A stretch of DNA of 64,000 nucleotides from Prorocentrum cordatum (GCA_963575745.1 CAUYUJ010004747.1:127510-191509), one strand, 5' to 3'. Shown: positions 49,751 to 60,345, counted from the stretch's first letter. The notes: generated by a model from the sequence alone, not told the origin. Program-made: numbers and translations.

Positions 49751-51988
49751 GAGTGCTGAAACCGAGTCTCCTCCTGGCTGCTGCTTCTTCTTTTCCTCAT
49801 CCTCTTAATCTCGTCCTCTTCCTCCCCCCATCGTCAACACCGTCATCAGCATCACCATCTTCATCATTCACCCAGGACGGTTCAACATCACACAGTCCGC
49901 ACTATCTCCAGACTCCGCGCCGACGCCAGGACATGTGCCCCAGCATGGAGCGCATCACGAAGGAGTGGCGCCCCTCAGCTCGGCCGGCCGCCTCGCGAGG
50001 CGAGGGCGGAATGCAAGAAGAGGAGGTGGCCAGGAGGGAGCAGGAACTGAGTCGAAGAAGGAGCACTCGATTACATGTAAGAGTTACCCTTCGCGGGATC
50101 GACCTTTGGTGCGGGCCCAGTGGGGTCCCCCGATCGCCGAAGGCGAGGCGATAGTAGCATATTGCGCGCTTTTGTTTGGTCCCCCCCGGGCCCCCAAAAG
50201 CTTCGCACCAAAGGTGACTCCGCTGGGAACATCTGCATGAACATACATTTTCGGAGGTCCACGCGGAGTTTTTTGGATGGGCGCTGGACCTTCCTGGCGG
50301 CGCCCCTGGGCACCGCCCCTGGTGCGTTCCGTGCTCCAGGGAGGTCCAGCGCCGATCAAGATAATTATGCGCGCGGACCTCCAACAGTTGATGTGAGTGT
50401 TGACGCTTTCCTTCTGACGAGGGATCAGCAGAGGAGGAGGAGACGTAGGAGGAGGAGGAGGAGGAGGCGGAGGAGGGGGAGGAGCGAACGACATCTTTAT
50501 TGTGAAGGTCTTCAGGCCGATGTCGCCAACCCTGAATGGGGGAGCCCGAGGCGTCTGGGAGGCAAGGAACCGAAGGGAAAACTTCTCCCATGGAGGGATG
50601 CTCCCCCACAGGTGGGGTTACAACCCCTGGGACCCCCCCTCCCTGGCGGGGGTTGGATTAGGGATTCCCTTCGACTCGATTGCGACGCTGCTCGATTTCT
50701 GTTGGCTTGGACGTTTGAAGAGGAATGTCCACGGACACTGACAGGGGGGAGCGGTGACTGCGACAACGCCGAAGAGGACGACGATTCAAACGGAAAAGCT
50801 CCTCACATACGCCAGCAGTGACGGCGGAGTTCCCGTGTCGCGAACTTCTGGTTGCCGCCTTCGGACGAGGAGGTGGCGGGAGTGAGCAGAAGGGATCAGG
50901 AGAAGGCGGCCCTGGCTGAGACAGCCGCCCGCCACCATGTTTCTCAGTTGTCGCGAGCCGAAGCCTCGGGACACTCCGACGCGCCCCAGCGCGGCCAAGT
51001 GTCCTCTGGCGATTCGGACTAGCCTCCTCCCCACCTTTTGCTGTGACGTTGGCTGATTAGCTTGTGTTAGGACTGCCAGCTCGTACTGGCTCTCGGCGCC
51101 TCCCGGAGGCCTCACACGTTAAATCTTCTCTTCCAATTCATCTTTTGAGAGCTGCGGCGGCTCTCTGGATGTTTAGGCGTTGGCCCAGTCTTTTCACGGA
51201 CCGCATCTGGCTTCATTCATTCATTGTTTTGAAGTGGTCCTTCATGCTGCCCCGTTATGTCCTCACCTGGTCCAGTCGGTGGGGGTGGCGTGGTCGGGCC
51301 TCTCAGCGAAATGCAACGCCATCTCGCTTCCCCTTGTGGGGTGGTGCCTCTCTGGAGTTCAGGTGGTGGGGTCAACGCATTCCTCCACCGCGCATAACCT
51401 CACCACTGGGCCGCCTCACCAGTGGTGTTGTCATTTTCAGGGGTTGAAGCGAAACAAAAAAACACCGTTTGCCTTCCTCCTCGACCCCCTCCGACCGGGC
51501 GGCCTCGAGCCCCGGGGGCCCCCGCTGGTCCCCCCCCCCATCGTTGTGCTATTTGTTTGTCCCCCGCCGGCTTTGGGGAGGGGGGGGGGTGCGTCGGGGG
51601 GCGCCTCCTTCCTCCTCTTCCCTCTGGCCTTTGAAGCGCCCCCCTCATCGCTTCTGCTGGTTCCGGCTCGGCATCCTGGCCACAGCGCGCTCCAGGAGGC
51701 GGCCCTGGGGCCTCTGAGTTGGCGGCCTCGAGCCCCCGCCCCCGCTGCCCCCCTCTTCATTGTGCTATCTGTCTGCCCCCCCAGGAGAGGCAGCGCGTCG
51801 GGAGCCCAGGAAGGCCCCAAGAAGGACCCCGAAGTGCCCTAAGAGGGACCGTCTTGTGGCCCTTTTGGGCGCTTCCATGGAAGGGCCCCTGGAGCCATCC
51901 TGGAGCCCTCTTCCTCGCTCCCCTTTCTTCTCCTCATCCTTCTCCTCCTGTTCCTCTTCCTCCTCCTCATCCTCCTCCGCTTCCTCAC
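49751..51988. other. No gene recognised; inverted repeat and duplicated segment
   Basis: An inverted pair CCTTTGGTGCG / CGCACCAAAGG lies near 50103-50113 and 50205-50215. GGA-rich sequence is at 50425-50480. GGCGGCCTCGAGCCCC followed by a TTGTGCTAT.TGT.TG segment occurs at 51499-51570 and again at 51720-51775. 51900-51988 is a CT-rich tract. ORFs at 50120-50821 and 51180-51842 have no family resemblance. Confidence 0.45.
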
Positions 51989-52019
51989 AGCCGTTCTGGC
52001 TCAGGCATTTGGCCCTGAG
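51989..52019 (+). other. Possible decayed double spliced-leader relic
   Basis: AGCCGTTCTGGCTCAG followed by GCATTTGGCCCTGAG. The first resembles the last 17 nt of the leader with two substitutions and a missing base; the second is a weaker match. It sits right after CCTCCGCTTCCTCAC and 72 nt before an ORF start, the same layout as elsewhere. Confidence 0.5.
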
Positions 52020-52090
52020 CTTGCAAGCGCGCACTTCAGAGCGGCTCGCGCTTGCGAGCCAACTGACACGGAGACGAGCTTGGTTGGCCC

Positions 52091-52975
52091 ATGGCATCGC
52101 GCCGCGATGCGCCCGGGATCCGATCCTCAACGACGGTACAGTGGAAATGCATGGGCAAGTGCGGAGGTTGCCCGAACTACATCAGCAGGGCGGAGTGCAG
52201 AACGTGCGGGGTTGAGGCGCCGCCCAGCATCCTCGCCGCCCTCAAGTCACTCCAGCCCCTCAGCCTCGGAGCAGCGCCATGGCGCGAAGGAGGAGGAGGC
52301 GTCGCAGGAGCCGCCAAGCCCCAAGGCAAGGCCAAGGCCAAGCCTAAGGCTCAAGCTCGCGGTGCCCAGTGGCACAAAGCCAAAAACTGGTCGGCCCACT
52401 TCGGCTGCAAGGGAACCAGGGGCAACGGCAGTGAGGCGAAGGTCGCGGACCTCAGTGTCGCCGAGCTGCTGGGAGCCACCAAGAAGGCGCTGGTGGCGGC
52501 TGGCAAGGGCGGCCTCGCCGAAGGACAGCTCTCAGTGGTCGCGCCTGCTCCACCCAAGCAGGAGGCGGCCGACGTCGCCTCGAAGCCGCTGGCCCAGGTG
52601 CTCCAGGGGAAGTCGGACAAGAGCAAGCAGGTGGAGAAGGCCAAGGCACGCGCGGCGGAGCGAGCCCAGGAGCTGGCGGCCGCGCGGGGGGCCTACGACG
52701 CGGAATTGCGGCAGCTCCGCGAGCACGAGGCCAAGCTGGCGGAGCTGGAGGCGATCGCGAAGACCACGTGCGCAGAGGCTGCCATGGGCACCACGGGGGA
52801 CACGGCCGCTCTCCTTGACCAGCTGGCGCTGCCCCTCGACGCCCTCGGCCAGAACGAGGGCGTGCAGGATGGCAAGGCGAGCCTCGCGGACGCCCGTGCC
52901 GTCGCCGCCAAGACCAACGAGAAACTCCTGGTCGCTGAGCGGGCTGCTGCCGCAGCCAAGGAAGGACCAGGAGGG
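52091..52975 (+). CDS. LINE ORF1-like protein: zinc finger and coiled coil
   Basis: The ATG gives MASRRDAPGIRSS. A finger follows: WKCMGKCGGCPNYISRAEC, then RTCG, with the W-x-C..C..N..R..C..C layout of RanBP2-type fingers often seen at the start of dinoflagellate retroelement ORF1 proteins. From about residue 165 to 290 the protein is a long Ala/Glu/Lys coiled coil (VEKAKARAAERAQELAAAR). At 52966 the frame runs into an 88-bp minisatellite, so the natural end is unknown. It may bind RNA and oligomerise. The SL-like relic upstream suggests it came from an mRNA. Confidence 0.55.
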
Positions 52976-53660
52976 GTGCGTCTGTGGATGTTGGGCGGGA
53001 AATCGCGGGGGGGGGTGGTCCCAAGAACAGAGAATCCGCGGGTGGGGGTGTCGGACCAGGAGGGGGGCGTCCGTCGATTTTGGGCGGGAAATCGTAGGGC
53101 GGGGGGGCCCAAGAGCAGAGCTTCCGTGAGTGGGGGTGACGGACCAGGAGGGGGGCGTCGGTCGATTTTGGGCGGGGGATCATGGGGTGGGGTGGGGTGG
53201 GGGGGCCAATGCCAGAGATTCCGTCGGTGGGGGGTGTCGGGCCAGGAGGGGTGCGTCGGTTGATTTTTGAAGGGGGGTGGTCCCAAGAACAGAGAATCCG
53301 TGGGTGGGGGTGTCGGACCAGGAGACGGGTGTCGGTCGATTCTGGGCGGGAATTCGTAGGGTGGGGGGGTCCCAAAAACAGAGAATCCGTGGGTGTGGGT
53401 GTCGGACCAGGAGGGGGGCGTCGGTCGATTCTGAGCGGGAAATCGCGGGGTGGGAGGGTCCCAAGAACAGAAGTTCCGCGGGCGGGGGTGTCAGACCAGG
53501 AGGGGTGAGTCTGTGGATTTTGGGCGAAAAATCGTGGGGTGGAAGGGTCCCAAGAACAAAGGTTCCGTGTGTGGAGGTGTCGGACGAGGAAGGGGACGCC
53601 GGTCGGTTTTTGGAGGGACATCGTTGGGTGGGGGGGTCCCAAAAACAAAAGTTCCGCGGG
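52966..53660 (+). repeat. Minisatellite, about 8 units of 78-97 bp
   Basis: GGACCAGGAGG-type starts at about 52966, 53056, 53141, 53238, 53316, 53408, 53496 and 53582. Units carry GTCGATTTTGGGCGGGAAATC, then a GGTGGG..GGTCCCAAGAACAGA block. It begins inside the ORF1-like reading frame. Confidence 0.92.
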
Positions 53661-53744
53661 TATGGGTGCTCAATGTCCCCGGCTTGGTGCCTCTAACACA
53701 GACTTTCATCGCACGCGCCTCGGAGATTGGTTGGTAATAGTCAT

Positions 53745-53748
53745 CGCC

Positions 53749-53833
<85 letters not shown>

Positions 53834-53850
53834 AAGTAGTATAGGTAGTG

Positions 53851-53896
<46 letters not shown>

Positions 53897-53899
53897 CGT
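53745..53899 (+). repeat. (GTA)n microsatellite left of the gap
   Basis: About 50 TAG/GTA units with two small interruptions near 53833-53850. Confidence 0.97.
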
Positions 53900-53900
53900 G

Positions 53901-54000
53901 NNNNNNNNNNNNNNNNNNNNNNNNNNNNNNNNNNNNNNNNNNNNNNNNNNNNNNNNNNNNNNNNNNNNNNNNNNNNNNNNNNNNNNNNNNNNNNNNNNNN
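53901..54000. other. Assembly gap (100 N)
   Basis: Exactly 100 N, the usual placeholder length for a gap of unknown size. It lies between two related TAG-type repeats, so the true repeat is probably longer. Confidence 0.98.
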
Positions 54001-54098
54001 GTTCGTAGTAGTCGTAGTAGTCGTAGTAGTCGTAGTAGTCGTAGTAGTCGTAGTAGTCGTAGTAGTCGTAGTAGTCGTAGTAGTCGTAGTAGTCGTAG
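54001..54098 (+). repeat. (GTAGTAGTC)n array right of the gap
   Basis: Nine-base unit GTAGTAGTC, about 10 copies. It differs from the pure GTA repeat on the other side of the gap. Confidence 0.95.
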
Positions 54099-54103
54099 GT
54101 AGT

Positions 54104-54190
54104 GGTGGACGCTTCGTGGCCCCATGGGGAGCCCCACCGAAGGTTTCAATGCCACCGCGCGCATGCGTCAGCCACGCTAATTTCGGCACC
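54104..54190 (+). repeat. Lone unit of the 16-18 kb satellite
   Basis: CGCTTCGTGGCCCCATGGGG, then AGCCCCACCGAAGGT, GCGCATGCGTC and AATTTCGGCACCCTT. Order and spacing are as in the array at 16345-18335. Confidence 0.88.
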
Positions 54191-55126
54191 CTTCATTGTC
54201 GCCGCGGCGTCCAACCAGGTGGCGAAGGCGCTGGGCAAACACAGCGGGCGTCGGGGGTGATGCGCGAGCCCTTGGGAGCGCGGGGCGAGGAGATGCAGGA
54301 TGGGAAAGGAGGAAACGCAGGGGAGGATGAGGAGGGTCGACAAATGAAACAGGAGGAGCGTTCCTACTGATGGCGGTTCCCTGTCGCAGGTCGGCAACTG
54401 CTGTCCTTGCACGACCGTCCGGACTCGGCGTTACAGTTACAGCGTTGTCAGGAGGAAGAAGAGGAGGGGGCAGACCAGGAGGATCCCCGCGCCGTGCCCT
54501 CGTTGCGAGAGTCCTGCTCTTGCTCCTCCTCCTCCTGCTCCTCCGCCTCCTCCTCCTCCTCCTCCTCCTCCTCCTCCTCCTCCTCCTCCTCCTCCTCCTC
54601 ATGTCCTCATCCTCCTGGTTTGCCTCATTCCTCCTCTCTCCCCATCCTGCGCCTTGCCCTCCCTTCTCCATCCTGCACCCCCCCCATCTGCGCCTCCTCC
54701 TCCACGTTTTGCACCTCCTCCGCCTCTTCCTCCCATCCTCGTCCTCCTGGTCTGCCTCCCTAGAATTCCGACGGCGCGTATTTTTTTCAGCTGGCGCATT
54801 TGTTCCTCGATGTCTGCTCTCGGGGGCCGTTTTCTGGCCCGGGGGCCATCAAGCCTTGATCTGGGACGTAACGCGGCTCTGGGGGAAACGGTCGAGGCGT
54901 TCGGGGCCGCAGTGTGAGATACCTATGCGACCACCCTGCGGGTGAGAAGGAGGTTTGGGGGGGGGGGAGGGGGCCAGCAATGGGCAACAGTGGTGATTGT
55001 TGTTCAGACGATGCCAGTGGAGATCGTTGCGTTGCCGCTCGCTCTTGGGAGCCGTGGTGTCGAGTTGTTTACGCCACCCTTCGCTCTTGGGCGCCTTGGT
55101 ACCATTCCCCCCCTCCCCCGGGAACC
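54191..55126. other. No gene recognised; central (TCC)n tract
   Basis: 54520-54601 contains nearly pure (TCC)n, and CT-rich sequence continues to 54760. 54950-54972 is a G-run. CGCTCTTGGGAGCCGTGG and CGCTCTTGGGCGCCTTGG (55039, 55083) form a short degenerate repeat. No supported ORF. Confidence 0.5.
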
Positions 55127-55150
55127 AACGAAATAATAAATTATTTCGTT
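55127..55150. repeat. Perfect AT-rich palindrome, 11-bp arms
   Basis: AACGAAATAAT, 2-base spacer AA, ATTATTTCGTT. It is strikingly AT-rich in a GC-rich setting. Confidence 0.9.
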
Positions 55151-55261
55151 CATTTTGCAAGGGCTTGGGGGGCCGTTTGGGCGCGTCTTTTGGACCTCTT
55201 GGGGGGCTATTGGGGGCCTATTGGGGGGCTCTTAAGAGCCTTTCGGGGATGGACACCGATG

Positions 55262-55590
55262 GGACACCGACGGGACACAATCGATCTCACTGTCGATCTC
55301 ACTATCCATCCCACTATCGATCCCACTATCGATCTCGTTATCGATCTCACTATCGATCTCGCTTTCGATCTCACTATTCATCTCACTATCGATTCCACGA
55401 TCGATCTCGCTGTCGATCCTACTCTATCGATTTCACCATCGATCTCACTATCGATCTCACTATCGATATCACGATCGATTTCACTATAGATCTCACTATC
55501 GATCTTTCACTATAGACCTCACTATCGATCTCATCGGTCTCATTATCGATCTCACTATCGATCTCACTATTGATCTCTCTGTCGATCTCA
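55262..55590 (+). repeat. 12-bp minisatellite (ATCGATCTCACT)n
   Basis: About 25 units with single-base variants (GTCGATCTC, ATCGATCCC, ATAGATCTC). Each unit contains the palindrome ATCGAT or a relative. Confidence 0.95.
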
Positions 55591-55595
55591 CCACG

Positions 55596-55835
55596 GGACA
55601 CCACGGGACAACGACAACGACGGGACACCGGCGGGACACCAGCGGGACACCAGCGGGGCACCGGCGGGACACCGCGCGCCACCGGTTGCCAGGCGGAGAA
55701 CCTTTTGGTCCGGCCGCGGCCCAGCCACGACGGGACACCGGCGGGACACCAGCGGGACACCAGCGGGACACCGGCGGGACACCGCGCGCCACCGGTTGCC
55801 GGGCGGAGATTGGTCTAGCCGCGGCCCAGCCACAG
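55596..55835 (+). repeat. Tandem duplication of about 116 bp containing (CGGGACACCAG)n
   Basis: The segment GACGGGACACCGGCGGGACA to GCGGCCCAGCCAC occurs at about 55618-55730 and again at about 55731-55833, nearly identical. Each copy includes CGCGCGCCACCGGTTGCC. Within each half, GGGACACC recurs about every 12 bases. Confidence 0.9.
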
Positions 55836-58469
55836 GAGAATTTCCTTTCCCCCGCCCACGCAGCTTCGCCTCGCCCGCATGCACGGCACGAACACGAAAC
55901 CGAAATCGATTTTCCGGTAGGGGGGCTCTCCGTTCCACTTCGATCTCACCCCCCAACCTCCGATATCGTAGCGGCGATGTCAGGATCGTTCCTCTTGCGC
56001 CCTCTTCCTATTTTTCTTGACGAAAGTTTACTCCCACTCTGTCACCTAGCTGGCCGATCGCAACCCAATGCGGGGGAGTCCCATCCTACCTGTCAGGCCA
56101 TATTACAAAACCCATGTGTTACGGAATGCGTTGCAGGAATGGGACGGGTGCACATCTCGCGCGAAATGCCGAAATGTTGTTTTCGCCTCGTCTCTGCGCT
56201 CATTGTTCTAGAGAGTTGATATCCCGCTTGGGCGCGGCGCATTTTTTCCACGCGCAGTTTCGTCGAACCGCGAGCGGACGAACATACCGTTTTAGCTTCG
56301 GCGCCGCGCAGGTTTCGTTTGAACCTGGCGCGCTTGTTTTGATGCGGCGCATGTTTTAAACTCGCCAATTGCTTGTAGTCCGCGCGACAGGGAGACTCGT
56401 GCGCATTTCGTTCGGAAGTGGCGTTCCACCGCGTGCTCGGCGCATGGTTCGCTCGCCGCATCGCATCAAAACGACAGCGGCAGCTGCGGCAGCGGGGCGG
56501 CGCGAAAGCGGGCGAAATGCCGACTTCGCCGAGCGCCGCACAGCTTCTGATTGAAAGTGGCAATGCTGTGGCAGCACGGCGCATGCTTTGCCTTTGCGTC
56601 GCCCATCGGAAATGTTGTCGCTCCCGCGCCTGTGCGGTCCGCGTGTTGTTCTTCTCGCCGAATCCTCGGAAGCGGGGCCGCGCGCGAACGCCTGTTGTTT
56701 GCGAGGTGGGAGCGCGTTCCAATCCCGAAATCAAGTTGTGCCACACTTGACTCGTGAGGTGCGGGAGGGAAGGAGGGAGTACGCAGGGGCCTTGTGAATT
56801 GTTCGACCTAGCAAACTGTATATCCTCCCTTCCTCCTCCTCCCCAGGTCGGGAGGGCCGCCTGAGGGCGCAGACGCCGCTCTCAGGGCAGAGCTGGCACA
56901 GAGAATCGGCATCAGCTCGCCATCCGACCAGGCTATGGGCGATGCTTTTTTTGTACATCGTTTGCTTATATACTACGCTCAGCAGCGTGGGCAGGGTCCC
57001 TGCAGGAGCGGGTGCAGAGGCCGCCGAGCCACTGCACAGGGCATATTGACTCGTCTATGGAAGGGCGAGCCCCCGACCACGGGGAGTTCTTTGGGATGAG
57101 AACCATTAAGCCACGACGGATCCCCACTACATGGTAGAGGTAGTACAAGAGGTGTCTTGCTTATCCTGTTTATCCTCACCTTCCTTATCCTGCGCTTCCT
57201 CCCCCTCCCCGTTCTGAACTTCCTCCTCCTCTTTCCTCGCCCCTGCCCTTCAGGAGGGCACCGCGTGGTGATCAGCTCCGTGTTCAGGGGGGGGGCACCG
57301 CGCCACGGGGGGGCCGTGCCCAATGGCCGCAGAAAAAAATCTGCGCATTGCATCTCATGGAAAGAGGTACCTCAAGCGGGGTGGGCCGGTTTTCGAACGG
57401 CTTCGGTGTGTTGAGGTTTCCGGCCGTTCTCGTTGGTTCTCGTCGGCCTCTCAGCCTTCGGCATGCCTCCAGCGACTGCGCCTCGCCGCGGGCGTTCCCC
57501 GGCTGCCAGATTCGCCCCGAACGGCCGCTGGAGAGCCGAGGGATGACCCGAAAACCAGGGGGCAACGTGGGTTGGCCCAGAGGGTTGTGGGGCGGGTCGG
57601 AGGGTTGGCCGGGGTGCTTCTTCCCATAGTCTGGCCTGCGTGCGGCCGGCGCACCTCGCTCCTCCACCTCGTCATCCTCCGGCTCTGCCCCTCGCCCTGC
57701 CTGAGAGGGACAGGCATCGGTGTAGACTTTGGGGGGTCCGCACGGCTTTCTGGGATCGGCGCTGGGGGCCCCCATCCCTGGCGCGGGCGATCCATCCAAG
57801 CGATCCGCACGGACCGCCGAAAGTTGTTGGTGATGCCGATGTGCCGTCTTCGATTTCTGCTCCCTCCCTGCCACCTCCTCTTCCTGCGCTTCGTTCTGGC
57901 CTCGCGAGTCGGGCGACCGAGCTGAGGTGGGGTGCTCCTTTGTCAGCGTTCTTGTTTACATGCCGTATGAAACGTTTCCTATTCATTGTTGCACATCTTT
58001 TACCTCCTGCTCCGAGATCGTGCTGGCGAGATGGCGCGCGCGCGGCCCTCGGCGAGACCGCCCCTTTGAAGGACCACGGGGCGGCATGCAGCGACCTCAG
58101 AGACCCATGCCAGGGCAGCATCGGTCAATGCGCTGCTAGCCATATTTGCGACATGCTCGCGCCGTCTCGATTTGGCGGCGTTGCCTGCGCGGGCCCTCCA
58201 GGTTGAACGCCCTCCAGAGGCCCGTAGTTCTTGCCCCATGGTTCACAGAGCGACGCACGGCGCACAAATCATTCGAGTGATTGGATCAGAGAACCTCTGG
58301 GGACCTCCGAGAAGTTTATGTTGAACGGTTCACGCGGGAACCACAGCCGGCGTCGCCAAGGCATAATCCAGCTGAATGTTGCAGTCGATGATGGGCTTTG
58401 CCAGAATATGTTTGGTGGTCTGTTGAGCCCGTTGCCCCTCGGTCCCTGAGGGCTTCACGGCTTTCTTCC
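55836..58469. other. No gene recognised
   Basis: 56150-56730 holds loosely repeated GCGCGAAATG / CGGCGCATG / GGCGCGCTTG words on a GC-rich background. The minus-strand ORF 56093-56746 has no family match. 57170-57235 is CT-rich. The overlapping ORFs at 57300-58200 on both strands show no domain. Nothing further is supported. Confidence 0.4.
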
Positions 58470-58559
58470 AATTGAGGTCAGACATAAAGCCAGATAAGCA
58501 AAGGCATTTCCCTCACCCTTCCCCCTCCTCCCAACGCACTTCCCTCCCTCATCGTCGTC

Positions 58560-58795
58560 CCACGGTGGCGACCGCGACGGCTAACCCGACCACGACGACG
58601 ATGACGAGGACGGCGACGACGACGGCGGCGACGACGACGACCATCACCTGGACCACGACCGCGACTGCGGCCACGACCGCGACTTGGCGGGGACGGGCAG
58701 GGGGCGCGGAGGCGGATGCGTGGAGAAGAAAGGAGAGTATTAGGAGGAAGAGGAGGAGGAGGAGGAGGAGGAGGAGGAGGAGGAGGAAGAGGAGG
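58560..58795 (+). repeat. (CGA/ACG)n followed by (GGA)n
   Basis: 58566-58690 is rich in GACGACG and ACCGCGAC units; 58741-58795 is nearly pure (GGA)n that leads into composite repeat copy C. Confidence 0.92.
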
Positions 58796-59545
58796 GGGAC
58801 CAGTGTAAACACAAGACTCATCAACGATATTGCAGTGAACCCTCGCTCCAAGTTCCCTCTTCATAGGCTCCTGCACGGGCTCATTTTCACCGAGGGGAAC
58901 GCCCCGTTGGAAGACAACCGTTTGAAAATGCGCAGTTGTGCCAGAACGGCATTCCTGGGATGTCAACGCCGTGAATCACCGTTACCATTGCGGCTTGACG
59001 ATCCTGAATCGCGCCAGAACGCCATGCTTAGGACTTCAACACCGCGAATGCACGTGACTGCTGCGCCCTGACATTCCGACATCGTGTCAAACACCGTTTC
59101 TTCTGGGACATGAGCAATGATAATCTTGGAAAGTGTTGCAAAACTTTAGGACGAATATGCGCGGCGTAAGGGCGAGAGCCACAATTTGGAAAGGAACCGC
59201 CCTGCAACCGTGAAGTTCTTGCAAACATTTAATGTGAATGTGCGCGACGCTAAGGCGAGAGCCACATTTTGAAAAGGAACCGCCCTTCATCCGTGAAGCC
59301 CTTGCAAAACTTTTACCAGGCATGTGCGCATCGCCAAGGCGAGAGCCTCATTTTGAAAAGGAGCCGCCCTCCATCCGTGAAGCCCTTGCCAAACTTTTTA
59401 CACGATGTGCGCGCTGCCACGGCGAGAGCCACATTTTGAAAGCGGACCCGCCTCCATCCGTGAAGCCCTTGCAAATTTCAAGCCTCAGGATCATACGTTG
59501 TCAGGAGGAAGTCTCAGGCGGAACGCCCGGCACTCCCTTTCGACT
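58796..59545 (+). repeat. Composite dispersed repeat, copy C (plus orientation)
   Basis: The head is GACCAGTGTAAACAC to AACGCCCCGTTGGAAGAC. It is followed by two CGTGAATCACCGTTACC / CGCGAATGCACGTGAC units (58970-59075). Five tandem units of about 75-85 bp come next (59150-59480), carrying GCGAGAGCCACATTTTGAAA, CCGCCCTCCATCCGTGAAG and CCCTTGCAAA. The tail is TTCAAGCCTCAGG to GGCGGAACGCCCGGC. Reading the tandem part gives RREPHFEKEPPSIREALAKL-like peptides, but they are just the translated repeat. It is the best-preserved of three copies. Confidence 0.82.
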
Positions 59546-60101
59546 GGCCTTTGGATACGACAGGGAGGAGTCATCTACAAGGAAAAGTACTGGAGAGACA
59601 GGGGAGGCGGAAAAGGAGGAGGAGGAGGTGGAGGCCTCCACTAGCCATGGAGGACTCAGGATGTGCCATCCCCTTGGATCCCTACCTTCTTCCTAGCTAG
59701 GTCTAGTTTAAGCTTGCTTGTGGCAGACCTCATCCAAATAGTCAAGGAATCGAGGAGGTGGAGAGGAGGTGGCGGAGGAGGAGGAGGAGGAGGAGGCGGA
59801 GGCGGAGGAGGGACAGGAGGGGCGAGGCTGGGGCGAATGCTGAAGATGAGGAGAGAAGGTGGAGGAGGAGGAGGAGGAGGAGGAGGCGGAGGAGGGGGAG
59901 GAAGGCAAGGAGGCAATGCAATGAAGGGACCGAGTGGAAGCGAGTGCCATTTGAGTGTAGACACCAGGGTGTGGGCGGGGAGGGAGGACCAGGAGGACGA
60001 GGACGAGGATATGCCGAGGATGAGGGGGAGAGCTGGGGGAGAGAAGGGGTGAGCGATATGCTCCTCCTCCTCCTCGTCGACCCTGCTCTTCCTCCCCCCA
60101 G
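59546..60101 (+). repeat. Purine-rich GGA-type sequence, then (CTC)n-type pyrimidine tract
   Basis: 59750-59910 is mostly GGA with a few interruptions. 60058-60101 is CTCCTCCTCCTC to CTTCCTCCCCCCAG, directly before an SL relic. No supported gene. Confidence 0.85.
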
Positions 60102-60117
60102 GCCATTTTGGCTCAAG
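60102..60117 (+). other. Spliced-leader relic (16 nt)
   Basis: GCCATTTTGGCTCAAG, identical to the end of the leader. It is preceded by a polypyrimidine tract and CAG, the layout of a working trans-splice acceptor. Confidence 0.88.
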
Positions 60118-60345
60118 TTCGCGCGCACGCGCAGGCTCTGCCGCCGCCGTGCCGAGGCCGCGTGCGAAGGGCGCCCGCGCAGCACCGCTCGAGGCGGCGC
60201 CTGTGGGAGGCGAACGAGGACGCGGCGGGGGTCTCCGAGGCGATGGCGAAGTCGGTCGCGACCTTGCACGCCGGCTATAAGGCGACGGCTGCGGCAGGAG
60301 GAGCGGCCGCCAGCGAGGCAGGAGGAGGCAGGGCGCCAGCCTGAT
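60118..60345 (+). CDS. Short Ala/Arg-rich ORF behind the SL relic
   Basis: A frame open from the relic to a stop at 60344. The only ATG (60243) would give about 33 codons (MAKSVATLHAGYKATAAAGG..). No family match. Either a tiny protein or a truncated retroposed fragment. Listed because of its position behind the relic. Confidence 0.25.

Noticed and set aside
56093-56746. A 217-codon minus-strand protein
   Set aside because: Arg/Ala-rich without domains, overlaps open frames in all directions, and follows loosely repeated words.
59238-59696. A repeat protein with RREPHFEKEPPSIREALA units
   Set aside because: The unit is the translated composite repeat, the frame breaks after a few units, and copy A carries it in the opposite orientation with stops between.
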